Source of the DNA: Stenotrophomonas sp. 169
GTDB taxonomy: Bacteria; Pseudomonadota; Gammaproteobacteria; Xanthomonadales; Xanthomonadaceae
Direction of reading: 5' to 3'
Assembly: GCF_014621775.1 (NCBI RefSeq)
Contig: NZ_CP061204.1
Location: forward strand, 310,001-374,000
Length of the DNA: 64,000 bases
In this document: positions 17,183-24,965 of the stretch, one piece after another
Numbering within the stretch: position 1 is the first letter of the stretch
Layout of the letters: every line of letters starts with the position of its first letter
Notes under the pieces: generated by a model
Told to the model about the DNA's origin: nothing
The model's database searches: none
Seen by the model: only the letters and a program-made list of their open reading frames with translations
Made by a program: the position numbers and the translations under genes

Positions 17183-18138
17183 GCGCGGCCACCCTGCAGA
17201 TCCAGGCCGAAGCGGCGCGCCACCCAGCCCAGGAACCGTGAATCGCGAAGACCGGCGGAGCGCGGTGGTGAGGGCACGGTGTTCTCCTGGTGCGGGACAA
17301 GGCCGCTGGCGATCGCGGCGGAGAAAATGGATTGCACGGTATCGTGCGGCAATCGGCACGCGGCGGCCAGCGATGACGAAGTCCAGCGGCGCGCGTGCAG
17401 CTGGGCGATCGGCAGCAACCACTCTGCGGGTACGTCGCTGTGTTCCAGATCGGGCCAGTGCTGCAATCGCACCGGGGTGCCTGCGGCGGGCCTGTCGAGC
17501 AGGCTCGGTCGATGCCGGGCGATGCTGAAATACAGCGCTTCGAACGAACGTCGTCGCGGCAGCAGATAGCCGTATTGGTGTTGGAAGGTGGCTGCATCCA
17601 GCGGGGTCGACGACCACGCCTGGTCATCCAGCAGCGGCACCAGTTCGGCCAACGAAAGTCCCGGCGGCAGCGCAACGCTGCGCGTCGCCGCGTCTACCGC
17701 AAAGCGCACCGCACCCCGCTGCAGCAGCAACAGGCCACCTTCGGCAGGCGACTGCAGGGCCTGCAGCAGTGACACGGGCAACGCGGCCAGTGACGCAGCA
17801 TCGTCCTCGGCCGTTCCGGTCGAGGCGAGCAATACGGCGAGCTGCTGGTTGATATCGCGCACGCTGGCGCCGTGTGGCAGCGCACCTGCCGTGGCGGCTT
17901 GTACGCTGCGCGCGATGGTCAGCCGCGCAACGCCCAGCGCCTCGGCCTCGCGGGTGGCCTCGGCAGCAGACGCATCACCGCCCACCACCAGCAGGTCGGC
18001 GTCCTGGCCATTCCACGGATGCAGGGTGACGTCCATGCGTTCGGCAAGCAGCAGCGAACACGCCAGCTTCAATCGCGTGGCATGCAACAGGTCGAGGCCG
18101 GCCACGGCGACCTTGAAATGGCGGATGGGTGCGTTCAT
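17179..18138 (-). CDS. Unassigned 319-residue protein of the roadblock/GTPase operon
   Basis: I do not recognise a named family. The N-terminal ~70 residues look like an alpha/beta nucleotide- or receiver-type fold (HFKVAVAGLDLLHATRLKLA, then ADLLVVGGDASAAEATREAE). A middle part has LLLLQRGAVRFAVDAATRSV and PPGLSLAELVPLLDD. The last ~100 residues (SLAAACRLPHDTVQSIFSAA) resemble a winged-helix or effector-type helical domain. It sits between roadblock genes and the GTPase gene, overlapping the latter by four bases. It may be the effector or regulator of that switch, by position only. The ATG at 18138 begins MNAPIRHFKV. Confidence 0.7.
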   Translation of the reverse strand: MNAPIRHFKVAVAGLDLLHATRLKLACSLLLAERMDVTLHPWNGQDADLLVVGGDASAAEATREAEALGVARLTIARSVQAATAGALPHGASVRDINQQLAVLLASTGTAEDDAASLAALPVSLLQALQSPAEGGLLLLQRGAVRFAVDAATRSVALPPGLSLAELVPLLDDQAWSSTPLDAATFQHQYGYLLPRRRSFEALYFSIARHRPSLLDRPAAGTPVRLQHWPDLEHSDVPAEWLLPIAQLHARRWTSSSLAAACRLPHDTVQSIFSAAIASGLVPHQENTVPSPPRSAGLRDSRFLGWVARRFGLDLQGGRA

Positions 18139-18211
18139 GCAGAAAGAGGCCGAGATGCCGCCCACCGCGTCCGTGCCGGCACGCGGCACCGGACAGGGCA
18201 GGCGTGCGGGC

Positions 18212-18577
18212 TCAACTGAAATCCAGGGTCTTTTCGAACGACTTCAGCTCATGGCGCGCCATCGCCAGGTTCGAGCGGCTGCGATCCAGCACGACGTACA
18301 GGAACAGCATCGGATTGCTCTCCAGCGGCCGGATCAGGTGGTACTGGCTGCTCAGGCTGATCAGGATGTCTTCGAGGGTGTCGGACAGGCCGAGCGACTG
18401 TGCCACGCGACGCTTGGCGCGCACGACTTCGGTGTTGCCCGCAGCAGCCAGTTCGAGGTTGACGTCGCCGCCACCGATCATTCCCAGCGCCATGCCGCTG
18501 TCACTGTCGACAAGGGCGGCACCGACGAAGCCGGCGATCGAATTGAGGTTTTCCAGATTGAGCTTTGACACAGTCAT
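18212..18577 (-). CDS. Roadblock/LC7-domain protein (second of pair)
   Basis: The 121-residue protein consists of a single roadblock/LC7 fold: SIAGFVGAALVDSDSGMALG, a central helix with NTEVVRAKRRVAQSLGL, and the strand SSQYHLIRPLESNPMLFLYV. MglB-like roadblock proteins act as GTPase-activating partners of MglA-type switches. The start ATG at 18577 is preceded by AAAAAAGG in the minus-strand sense. It lies 75 bp after the first roadblock gene and 73 bp before the 319-residue protein gene. Confidence 0.82.
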   Translation of the reverse strand: MTVSKLNLENLNSIAGFVGAALVDSDSGMALGMIGGGDVNLELAAAGNTEVVRAKRRVAQSLGLSDTLEDILISLSSQYHLIRPLESNPMLFLYVVLDRSRSNLAMARHELKSFEKTLDFS

Positions 18578-18652
18578 CCTTTTTTGGGTCGTGCAGAGTG
18601 GCAGGGCAGACCGTGTGGCCTGCCTTCGGAAAAGCAAAGAGGGGAAGCGCGG

Positions 18653-19105
18653 TCAGCCTGCGCGTGTGCGCAGGGTGGTCTCGAGGCGGGCAGCGCATTC
18701 GCGCGCATGGAACAGCAGCACGGCGAGGTTGACCTCCGCGGAGGCAACGGCGGTGAGTGTCATCGGCTTGTCGGCGTTTACCCGGATCAGCACCACGTTG
18801 CCCTGCCGGGTGCACACCGTGGCGTACTCAGCCTCGCTCAGCGAGAGCTCGCGCGACACGGTTTCGCCCAGCGTAAGGAACGAGTTGGTCATCGCCGCCA
18901 AGCGGCGACCGTCTACGCCCAGCGCTGAATCTTCGGCCACCGCACGCCCATCGGCCGTGGACAGCATCAGCAGCGTCAGTCCGGCCTCGCGCTCACGTGC
19001 CTGGCGGAAGATGTCGGTGATGCGGGTCGTATCGTAAAGCTGGCGCACGGGCTGGCTTTCGCCGGTCGCACCGCGGACGATCTGGTTGATGGCACTGCGT
19101 TGCAC
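18653..19105 (-). CDS. Roadblock/LC7-domain protein (first of pair)
   Basis: The 150-residue protein has a ~30-residue N-terminal extension and then a roadblock-like fold. Helix DTTRITDIFRQAREREAGL leads into the strand LLMLSTADGRAVAEDSALG and NVVLIRVNADKPMTLTAVAS. It is the first gene of the module, so it probably follows the operon promoter; a TATACT-like -10 lies upstream near 19190. Two unlike roadblock proteins in one operon suggest a heteromeric GTPase-activating complex (inference). Confidence 0.78.
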   Translation of the reverse strand: MQRSAINQIVRGATGESQPVRQLYDTTRITDIFRQAREREAGLTLLMLSTADGRAVAEDSALGVDGRRLAAMTNSFLTLGETVSRELSLSEAEYATVCTRQGNVVLIRVNADKPMTLTAVASAEVNLAVLLFHARECAARLETTLRTRAG

Positions 19106-19377
19106 TGGTTTCCCCCTGGAACCGTTCGCGGACCGCCGAGTGGCGACGCATTTTCCAACCGTTGGAAGGCTGAAAGTGTGAACCGTAGCACAGTATATCG
19201 GACCACTTTTGCAACGCAGGATTAACCGTGCCGCGTGTCAAGTCTTTGACAGGGCAGCCTTTTAACGTGAAAGGCAGTGGCCTTCCGCTCCTGCGGCCGT
19301 AATGGCTGCTGCACTGCCGCGAGAGGACGCCGGTCGTGCTGGATAGACTGGCTTCTTTGTTCTGTACAGAGGTTGCA

Positions 19378-20295
19378 ATGACCCATCTTCCCGTCTCGCT
19401 GATCGGCGTCCCCACCGACATCGGCGCTGGCCATCGTGGTGCCCGCCTGGGGCCAGAAGCCTTGCGCATCGCCGGGCTGCCCGAGGCGCTTGCGGCACGT
19501 GGTGTCGAGGTACGTGACCTGGGCAACCTGGACGGTCCGCGCAATCCCTGGACGCCCCCGGTGGCTGGCTATCGCCATCTGGACGAAGTCGTGGAATGGA
19601 ACCGGCTGCTGATGGAGGCCACGCTGGCCGAGCTGCGCGATGGGCGGATGCCGATCATGCTGGGCGGCGACCATTGCCTGGGCGTGGGCTCGGTCACGGC
19701 CGTGGCGCGCTGGTGCCGCGAACAGGGCAAGGACCTGCGCCTGCTGTGGCTGGACGCACATTCGGATTTCAACACCAGCGATGTCACTCCGTCGGGCAAC
19801 GTGCACGGCATGCCGGTTGCCTGCCTGTGCGGCCTGGGTCCGGACGCACTGACCCGGCTCGGCGGTGATGCGCCGGCGCTGCTGCCTTCGCAGGTCCGGC
19901 AGATCGGCATCCGCTCGGTGGACCCGGAAGAAAAGCGTCTGATCAAGCAACATCGGGTGGATGTCTATGACATGCGCTACATCGACGAAGCAGGCATGAA
20001 GCGCACGATGGAGGCCGCACTGGCAGGCATCGATGAAAACACCCACCTGCACGTCAGCTTCGACGTCGACTTCCTCGACCCCAGTATCGCGCCCGGCGTC
20101 GGCACCACCGTGCCGGGCGGGGTGAATTACCGCGAGGCACAGTTGGTGATGGAGATGATCGCCGACAGCGGGCGCATGGGTTCGCTGGACATCGTGGAGT
20201 TGAACCCGCTGCTGGACAACCGCAACAGCACGGCCGAACTGGCCGTGGATCTGGTGGAAAGCCTGTTCGGCAAGTCCACCCTGATGCGGGACTGA
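19378..20295 (+). CDS. rocF: Arginase
   Basis: Arginase hydrolyses arginine to ornithine and urea in the cytosol with a binuclear Mn2+ centre. The 305-residue protein has all metal motifs: GGDHCLGVGS, LDAHSDFNT and SFDVDFLDPSIAPG. The N-terminal SLIGVPTDIGAGHRGARLGP is typical of true arginases rather than agmatinases. The ATG at 19378 is preceded by GAGG. It is divergent from the roadblock operon. The substrate call is firm at family level. Confidence 0.93.
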   Translation: MTHLPVSLIGVPTDIGAGHRGARLGPEALRIAGLPEALAARGVEVRDLGNLDGPRNPWTPPVAGYRHLDEVVEWNRLLMEATLAELRDGRMPIMLGGDHCLGVGSVTAVARWCREQGKDLRLLWLDAHSDFNTSDVTPSGNVHGMPVACLCGLGPDALTRLGGDAPALLPSQVRQIGIRSVDPEEKRLIKQHRVDVYDMRYIDEAGMKRTMEAALAGIDENTHLHVSFDVDFLDPSIAPGVGTTVPGGVNYREAQLVMEMIADSGRMGSLDIVELNPLLDNRNSTAELAVDLVESLFGKSTLMRD

Positions 20296-20438
20296 GGGGG
20301 GCGCCAGCCTGCCGCGGGGGTCGCCGATGAACAGGCGACCCCCGCGTTCACACTCGCTCCACGCCGATAACGCCAGATTGCTCCTCACGCGGCACGCCCG
20401 GTCGTTCCGGACGCCGCGACTTGAACCAGGAGAAGACG

Positions 20439-20591
20439 ATGAAGCGAATCATTTCCGTACTGTTGTTTGCGCTGTGCACCGCAGGTTCGCTGACCGCCTG
20501 CAATACCGTTGCCGGTGCCGGCAAGGACATGCAGAGCGCTGGCGATGCTGTCCATGACACCGCGCAGGACTGCAAAAACGGCAAGTGCTGA
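20439..20591 (+). CDS. Entericidin-like lipoprotein 1
   Basis: The 50-residue product, MKRIISVLLFALCTAG then SLTAC, has a lipoprotein signal with lipobox LTAC and lipidated cysteine at residue 21. CNTVAGAGKDMQSAGDAVHD is the entericidin A/B signature. E. coli entericidins are a small bacteriolytic lipoprotein toxin/antidote pair. CCAGGAG lies just upstream. An unusual C-terminus DCKNGKC adds two cysteines. The next gene is a paralogue, so this pair could be a duplicated or toxin/antidote-like arrangement. Confidence 0.85.
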   Translation: MKRIISVLLFALCTAGSLTACNTVAGAGKDMQSAGDAVHDTAQDCKNGKC

Positions 20592-20657
20592 GCGACGGCT
20601 TCTTACCCCTCTTTACCGCATGAGCGGTGATGTAATTCAATCAACCAGGAGAAACCC

Positions 20658-20795
20658 ATGAAGCGTGCTATTGCCCTGATGCTGTTGTCCATGTTCTCGG
20701 TCGCCATGCTGGCCGGCTGCAACACCGTTGCCGGCGCCGGCAAGGATGTGCAGGGTGCAGGCGAGAAGGTGGAAGACGCCGCCCGCAAGAACTGA
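20658..20795 (+). CDS. Entericidin-like lipoprotein 2
   Basis: The 45-residue lipoprotein precursor has lipobox LAGC with cysteine at residue 21, followed by NTVAGAGKDVQGAGEKVED and ending RKN. It is a paralogue of the gene 66 bases upstream, sharing the CNTVAGAGKD core but lacking the terminal cysteine pair. An AACCAGGAG ribosome binding site is shared in kind between the two. A strong terminator follows, so the pair probably forms one transcript. Confidence 0.85.
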   Translation: MKRAIALMLLSMFSVAMLAGCNTVAGAGKDVQGAGEKVEDAARKN

Positions 20796-20815
20796 TCGCA
20801 CTCGCGCATCAAACG

Positions 20816-20845
20816 GAAAGGCCCGGGATTCCCGGGCCTTTCTTC
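20816..20845. terminator. Intrinsic terminator after the entericidin pair
   Basis: AAAGGCCCGGGA/TTCCCGGGCCTTT is a near-perfect self-complementary stem with A and T tails, 21 bases after the second lipoprotein stop. Confidence 0.85.
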
Positions 20846-20991
20846 GTTCTGGGCGCTGCGCTGCAGGGCGATGTCTGCGGTTCAAGTACGTGAGCACCCG
20901 TTTCATCCGCGCTTGACTGTTCCTCAACGTGCTGTGTTGCAAGCTGCAGATGCGGTAACACCACCGTTCCATTCTGCAACGAGGCCATACC

Positions 20992-21213
20992 ATGAACGAA
21001 GACATCATCAAGGGTAAGTGGAAGCAGCTGAAGGGCAAGACGCAGGCCAAGTGGGGCGAGCTGACCAATGACGAGCTCGACGTTGCCGAAGGCGACTCGA
21101 CCTACCTCGCCGGCAAGGTCCAGGAACGCTACGGCGTGACCAAGGACGAGGCCGAGAAGCAGGTCAGCGAGTATCGCGATTCGCTGCACAAGGATTATCC
21201 GGACTTCAAGTAG
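20992..21213 (+). CDS. CsbD-family stress protein
   Basis: The 73-residue hydrophilic protein starts MNEDIIKGKWKQLKGKTQAK and contains DELDVAEGDSTYLAGKVQER, matching the CsbD/YjbJ family, which is abundant under general stress and in stationary phase with no defined biochemical activity. The length is typical. It lies between two intrinsic terminators, so it is probably monocistronic with its own promoter in the 145-bp gap upstream. Confidence 0.93.
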   Translation: MNEDIIKGKWKQLKGKTQAKWGELTNDELDVAEGDSTYLAGKVQERYGVTKDEAEKQVSEYRDSLHKDYPDFK

Positions 21214-21238
21214 TGGCCTGAGCCGTTACTGATCCGAA

Positions 21239-21270
21239 AACAACGGGCCCTTGCGGCCCGTTGTTGTTTT
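21239..21270. terminator. Intrinsic terminator after the csbD-like gene
   Basis: AACAACGGGCC and GGCCCGTTGTT form an 11-bp stem followed by a T-rich stretch. It probably serves the converging minus-strand gene as well, whose stop is at 21277. Confidence 0.85.
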
Positions 21271-21276
21271 CGTGCG

Positions 21277-22089
21277 TCAACGACGCGGTGGGTCGGCCAC
21301 GAAGCGCTGTGGAAACGCCTGCGGGATACGATCGCCGTTCGAAGCTCGATCCTCCAGTACGATGCCGCGTGCACGCAGGTTGCGCGCGCTGTCATAGCGC
21401 AGTTGACTGATCTGCACGGGCTGCGCCGTGGCCCGCTCGAATGACGTGTCGCGCACCGACGAAAATTCGCGATCGCCGTGGGCGGTACCGAGACGTTGCG
21501 CCGGAGCCGGTGCGGACGACATTTCAGCCATGGAGCGCGTGCTGCTGTCTGCAGCGGCCTCCGCCCGCGACGCGGGCTTGGCGATCCGCCCGCGCGGCGT
21601 GGGCGGGCCAGGCAGCCAGCGCACGGCGCGCTTCTCGCCGAACACGGCGATGCCGACCACGCCCAGGTCCTCGCCGCGCCCGGTCCGCTGCGCGTAGCTG
21701 TCGCGGGGACTGCTGAAGACGAACTGGGCCACTTCGTCATTCGACTTGCGCCAGCCGGTGATGTCCGTCGATTGCCAGGGTGCCAGCACATAGCCGGTCT
21801 GATCAGGGGTCGCCGACTCGCCACTGACCGCGTTGATGCCATCGACCGACAGCACGACGAGCACCCGTTCCGGGCTGGCGTTGTACAGCCGAACGGCATA
21901 GCGGTGGCCACGCTCGCCCGCGACCCAGTATTGGCCGTCATGACGGTAGCGGGGCAGGGCGTCATCGCGGTCGCGGTCCACCAGGGTCAGCTCGACCGGA
22001 CCTCGCTCGACGCGCGACTGCTCGGGTGCCACCGGCGTGAAGCCGGCCAGCAGGGCAATGCTAAAAAGGGGCAGCAACAGGCGTTTCAT
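21277..22089 (-). CDS. Exported hypothetical protein
   Basis: The 270-residue protein has a signal peptide (LLLPLFSIALLAGFTPVA). The mature N-terminal half is a beta-rich domain with GERGHRYAVRLYNASPERVL, VVLSVDGINAVSGESATPDQ and GYVLAPWQSTDITGWRKS. The C-terminal half is Ser/Ala-rich and probably disordered until the last 60 residues. The first part resembles conserved proteobacterial proteins of unknown function that combine a VDG-N-SG motif with a 'GYV..P' strand. It probably acts in the periplasm or outer membrane. It is divergent from trpS. Confidence 0.7.
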   Translation of the reverse strand: MKRLLLPLFSIALLAGFTPVAPEQSRVERGPVELTLVDRDRDDALPRYRHDGQYWVAGERGHRYAVRLYNASPERVLVVLSVDGINAVSGESATPDQTGYVLAPWQSTDITGWRKSNDEVAQFVFSSPRDSYAQRTGRGEDLGVVGIAVFGEKRAVRWLPGPPTPRGRIAKPASRAEAAADSSTRSMAEMSSAPAPAQRLGTAHGDREFSSVRDTSFERATAQPVQISQLRYDSARNLRARGIVLEDRASNGDRIPQAFPQRFVADPPRR

Positions 22090-22201
22090 CGTGGTTCTCC
22101 GTGGCAGGGTGACAGGGAGAACGCCCCACCAGGGGCGGCGGGGTTGCGCCGTTCGAGGGTAAACTGGGGCCGTTCACCGCAGGTTTCCCGTCGAGCAGTC
22201 A

Positions 22202-23491
22202 ATGACCACCCGAGTCCTTACCGGTATTACCCCCTCCGGCACCCCGCACCTTGGCAACTATGTGGGCGCGATCCGCCCGGCCATCGCCGCCAGCCGCGCG
22301 CAGGGTATCGAAAGCTTTTTCTTCCTGGCCGATCTGCACAGCCTGATCAAGGCGCAGGAACCGGAGCGCACCCAGCGCTCCACGCTGGAAATCGCCGCCA
22401 GTTGGCTGGCCTGCGGGCTGGACCCGGAACAGGTGTGGTTCTACCGGCAGAGTGACATCCCGGAAACCAACGAGCTGATGTGGTTCCTCACCGTCGTTGC
22501 CAGCAAGGGCATTCTCAATCGTGCCCATGCCTACAAGGCCGCGATGGACAAGAACGAGGCCGACGGACTGGACCAGGACGCCGGTATCAGCGCCGGGCTG
22601 TTCATGTATCCGGTGCTGATGGCAGCGGACATCCTCATCTTCAAGGCGAACCGGGTACCGGTCGGCCGCGACCAGATCCAGCACATCGAGATGGCGCGCG
22701 ATTTTGGCCAGCGCTTCAACCATGTCTACGGCAAGGAATACTTCCCGCTGCCCGAGGTGGTGATCGACGAACAGGTCGCCACGCTGGCCGGCCTGGACGG
22801 CCGCAAGATGAGCAAGAGCTACAACAACACCATCCCGCTGTTCGCCCCGCGCGAAGAGTTGAAAAAGCTGGTGTTCTCCATCCTCACCGACTCGCGCGCG
22901 CCTGGCGAAGCGAAGGACACCGAGGGCTCGCCGCTGTTCCAGATGTACCAGACATTCGCTACACCGGAACAGACGGCGGCCTTCGCCGCCGCCTTCGCAG
23001 CAGGCATCAGCTGGGGTGACGCGAAGCAGCAGTTGTTCGAGCGCGTCGACGCCGAGCTGTCGCCCCTGCGCGAGCGCTACGATGCCCTGATGGCTGAGCC
23101 GGAGAAGATCGAAGCGCTGCTGCGCCGTCGTGGCCGGCAGTTGCGCGAGCAGTACGCGGTGCCGCTGCTGAAAGAGCTGCGCCACGCCGTTGGCCTGCGT
23201 GACCTGGCCGACGTACCGCAGGCGCCGGCCGCGGCGTCAGTGCGCGTCGCGCTGCCTGTGTTCAAGCAGTACCGTGAAAAGGATGGTCGCTTCTATTTCA
23301 AGCTCAGCGACGGTGAAGGCGCGTTGCTGATCCAGAGCACGGGTTTCGACTCGCCGCGTGATGCGGGCCAGCTGATTGCCGTGCTGAAGCAGGCCGAGCA
23401 GGGTGATGCCCTGCAGAGCGAGTTGTTCAAGCTGGAAGCGGAAGTAGACCAGGTCCTGGCCGCGCTGTTGGCGCTGCGCGAGGCGGCCTGA
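22202..23491 (+). CDS. trpS: Tryptophan-tRNA ligase
   Basis: TrpRS charges tRNA-Trp in the cytosol. The class I signature HxGH-type motif is TPHLGNY near residue 15, and KMSKS lies at about 202-206 (GRKMSKSYNNTI). At 429 residues it is longer than the ~330-residue E. coli enzyme. The extra ~80 C-terminal residues (FKQYREKDGRFYFKLSDGEG) form a small domain found in xanthomonad TrpRS. Its function is not known to me. Confidence 0.95.
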   Translation: MTTRVLTGITPSGTPHLGNYVGAIRPAIAASRAQGIESFFFLADLHSLIKAQEPERTQRSTLEIAASWLACGLDPEQVWFYRQSDIPETNELMWFLTVVASKGILNRAHAYKAAMDKNEADGLDQDAGISAGLFMYPVLMAADILIFKANRVPVGRDQIQHIEMARDFGQRFNHVYGKEYFPLPEVVIDEQVATLAGLDGRKMSKSYNNTIPLFAPREELKKLVFSILTDSRAPGEAKDTEGSPLFQMYQTFATPEQTAAFAAAFAAGISWGDAKQQLFERVDAELSPLRERYDALMAEPEKIEALLRRRGRQLREQYAVPLLKELRHAVGLRDLADVPQAPAAASVRVALPVFKQYREKDGRFYFKLSDGEGALLIQSTGFDSPRDAGQLIAVLKQAEQGDALQSELFKLEAEVDQVLAALLALREAA

Positions 23492-23558
23492 GGTCAGACG
23501 GATCAGGGTCGACGCGTCGACCTGGCCCCATCGCCACACCACGTCCGAGGACACCCGC

Positions 23559-23858
23559 ATGGCCTGGCTGTCGTTGCTGCTGTTCCTGCCTTGGTTCGTG
23601 GTACTGGGCACGCTGTTCTGGTGCTATCCCCGCGGAGCCCGTTCGGCGCGCCGTCGCATGATCGATGTGTCGACGCTCGTGCTTTCTCTCGTGCTCAGCG
23701 TCCTCGCCATGCACTGGGGATACCGCATCGGCAGCGCGCAGCCGGATGCGGGACCGATCTGGCCGCAGGTACTGGCCGTGTTGTACGCCTACGGTGCGTT
23801 CCTGGCGGTAATGAGTGCCGCACTGCTGCTGCGCAGGCGACGCGCGCCAACGGTGTAG
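23559..23858 (+). CDS. Small integral membrane protein
   Basis: A 99-residue protein with three predicted membrane helices: SLLLFLPWFVVLGTLFW, VSTLVLSLVLSVLAMHW and VLAVLYAYGAFLAVMSAALL. The loop between helices 1 and 2 is Arg-rich (PRGARSARRR), and the C-terminus RRRRAPTV is cytoplasmic by the positive-inside rule. No known family was recognised. It lies 67 bp after trpS in the same direction. Confidence 0.7.
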   Translation: MAWLSLLLFLPWFVVLGTLFWCYPRGARSARRRMIDVSTLVLSLVLSVLAMHWGYRIGSAQPDAGPIWPQVLAVLYAYGAFLAVMSAALLLRRRRAPTV

Positions 23859-23957
23859 GGCGCCGGCGCCTGCCCGTCCGACCAAAGCCGCATCGAACCC
23901 GAGCGGCCTGCACGTCTACCATGGGGGCCTGTCCTTGACCCTGCCAGGTGCGCGCCG

Positions 23958-24890
23958 ATGTCCGCCGATCCCAGCATCCATACCATCGATACCGGATTCC
24001 AGCGCGCCGCGTTCGATGCGGCCTACCTGATCGTAGAGAACGGCCGCGCTGCCTTCGTCGATTGTGGAACGTCGCTGGCCGTACCGGCGATGCTGCAGGC
24101 GCTGGCCGATGCCGGGCTGACACCCGACGCGGTGGACTGGCTGCTGTTGACCCACGTCCACTTGGACCACGCCGGCGGTGCCGGCCTGCTGATGCAGCAG
24201 TTGCCGAGCGCACGCGCCGTGCTGCATCCGCGTGGCGCGCCGCACATGATCGATCCCGCGCGGTTGATCGCCGGCGCTACCGCCGTGTACGGCGAGGAAG
24301 AGATCGCACGCAGCTACGGCCGCATCGACGCGATTCCTGCCGAGCGGGTAGTGATTGCCGGCGACGGTCACCGCATCGACGTGGGCGGGCGCGCGCTGCT
24401 GCTGGTGCACACGCCGGGGCATGCCCTGCATCACTACTGCGTGTGGGATGAACGCAGTCGCAGCTGGTTCACCGGCGATACGTTCGGACTGTCTTACCGC
24501 GAACTGGACAGCGCACAGGGTGCTTTCATCATCCCGACCTCATCGCCCGTGCAGTTCGATCCTGATGCGATGAAGTCGTCCATCCAGCGCCTGCTGGCCC
24601 GCCAGCCCATTGCCATGTATCTCACCCACTACGGCCGCGTGGAGGGGGTCGCGGCGCGCGGCGATGATCTGCTGGAGCAGATCGATGCGATGGTGGCCAT
24701 CGGTCGCCAGTGCGATGGGCGTCCCGACCGCCACCGGCACCTGCTGGCGGCACTGCGCGCGCTGTACCTCGAACGTGCGTTGGCACACGGGTGTTCGCTG
24801 GACCAGGAGGCCGTGGCGCGGGTGCTGGCGATGGATATCGAGCTCAACGCACAGGGCCTCGCGTGCTGGCTGGACCGCGACCGCCGCTGA
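23958..24890 (+). CDS. MBL-fold metallo-hydrolase
   Basis: The 310-residue protein has the metallo-beta-lactamase metal motif HVHLDHAGG (about residues 65-73), a later histidine in HTPGHALHHY, and FTGDTFG with the bridging aspartate. The opening IHTIDTGFQRAAFDAAYLIV resembles glyoxalase II-like and uncharacterised hydrolases. The substrate is unknown. It is probably cytosolic (no signal peptide). It precedes the M28 peptidase gene by 75 bp, possibly co-transcribed. Confidence 0.85.
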   Translation: MSADPSIHTIDTGFQRAAFDAAYLIVENGRAAFVDCGTSLAVPAMLQALADAGLTPDAVDWLLLTHVHLDHAGGAGLLMQQLPSARAVLHPRGAPHMIDPARLIAGATAVYGEEEIARSYGRIDAIPAERVVIAGDGHRIDVGGRALLLVHTPGHALHHYCVWDERSRSWFTGDTFGLSYRELDSAQGAFIIPTSSPVQFDPDAMKSSIQRLLARQPIAMYLTHYGRVEGVAARGDDLLEQIDAMVAIGRQCDGRPDRHRHLLAALRALYLERALAHGCSLDQEAVARVLAMDIELNAQGLACWLDRDRR

Positions 24891-24965
24891 TCATTCCGCG
24901 TCATCGCGCTGTCACGTACACTCGGGGGCATCCCTGTTTTCCTGTCCCGGTGATCCGTGAATCCG

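Noticed and set aside
19236..19251. TGTCAA-gtct-TTGACA inverted repeat upstream of arginase, considered as operator or -35 box
   Set aside because: No -10 box lies at correct spacing and six-base arms are short. It is not strong enough to call a site.
23507..23522. 16-base perfect palindrome GGTCGACGCGTCGACC after trpS
   Set aside because: It could be a weak terminator, but it is short with no T tract and no second copy was found. Left out of the features.
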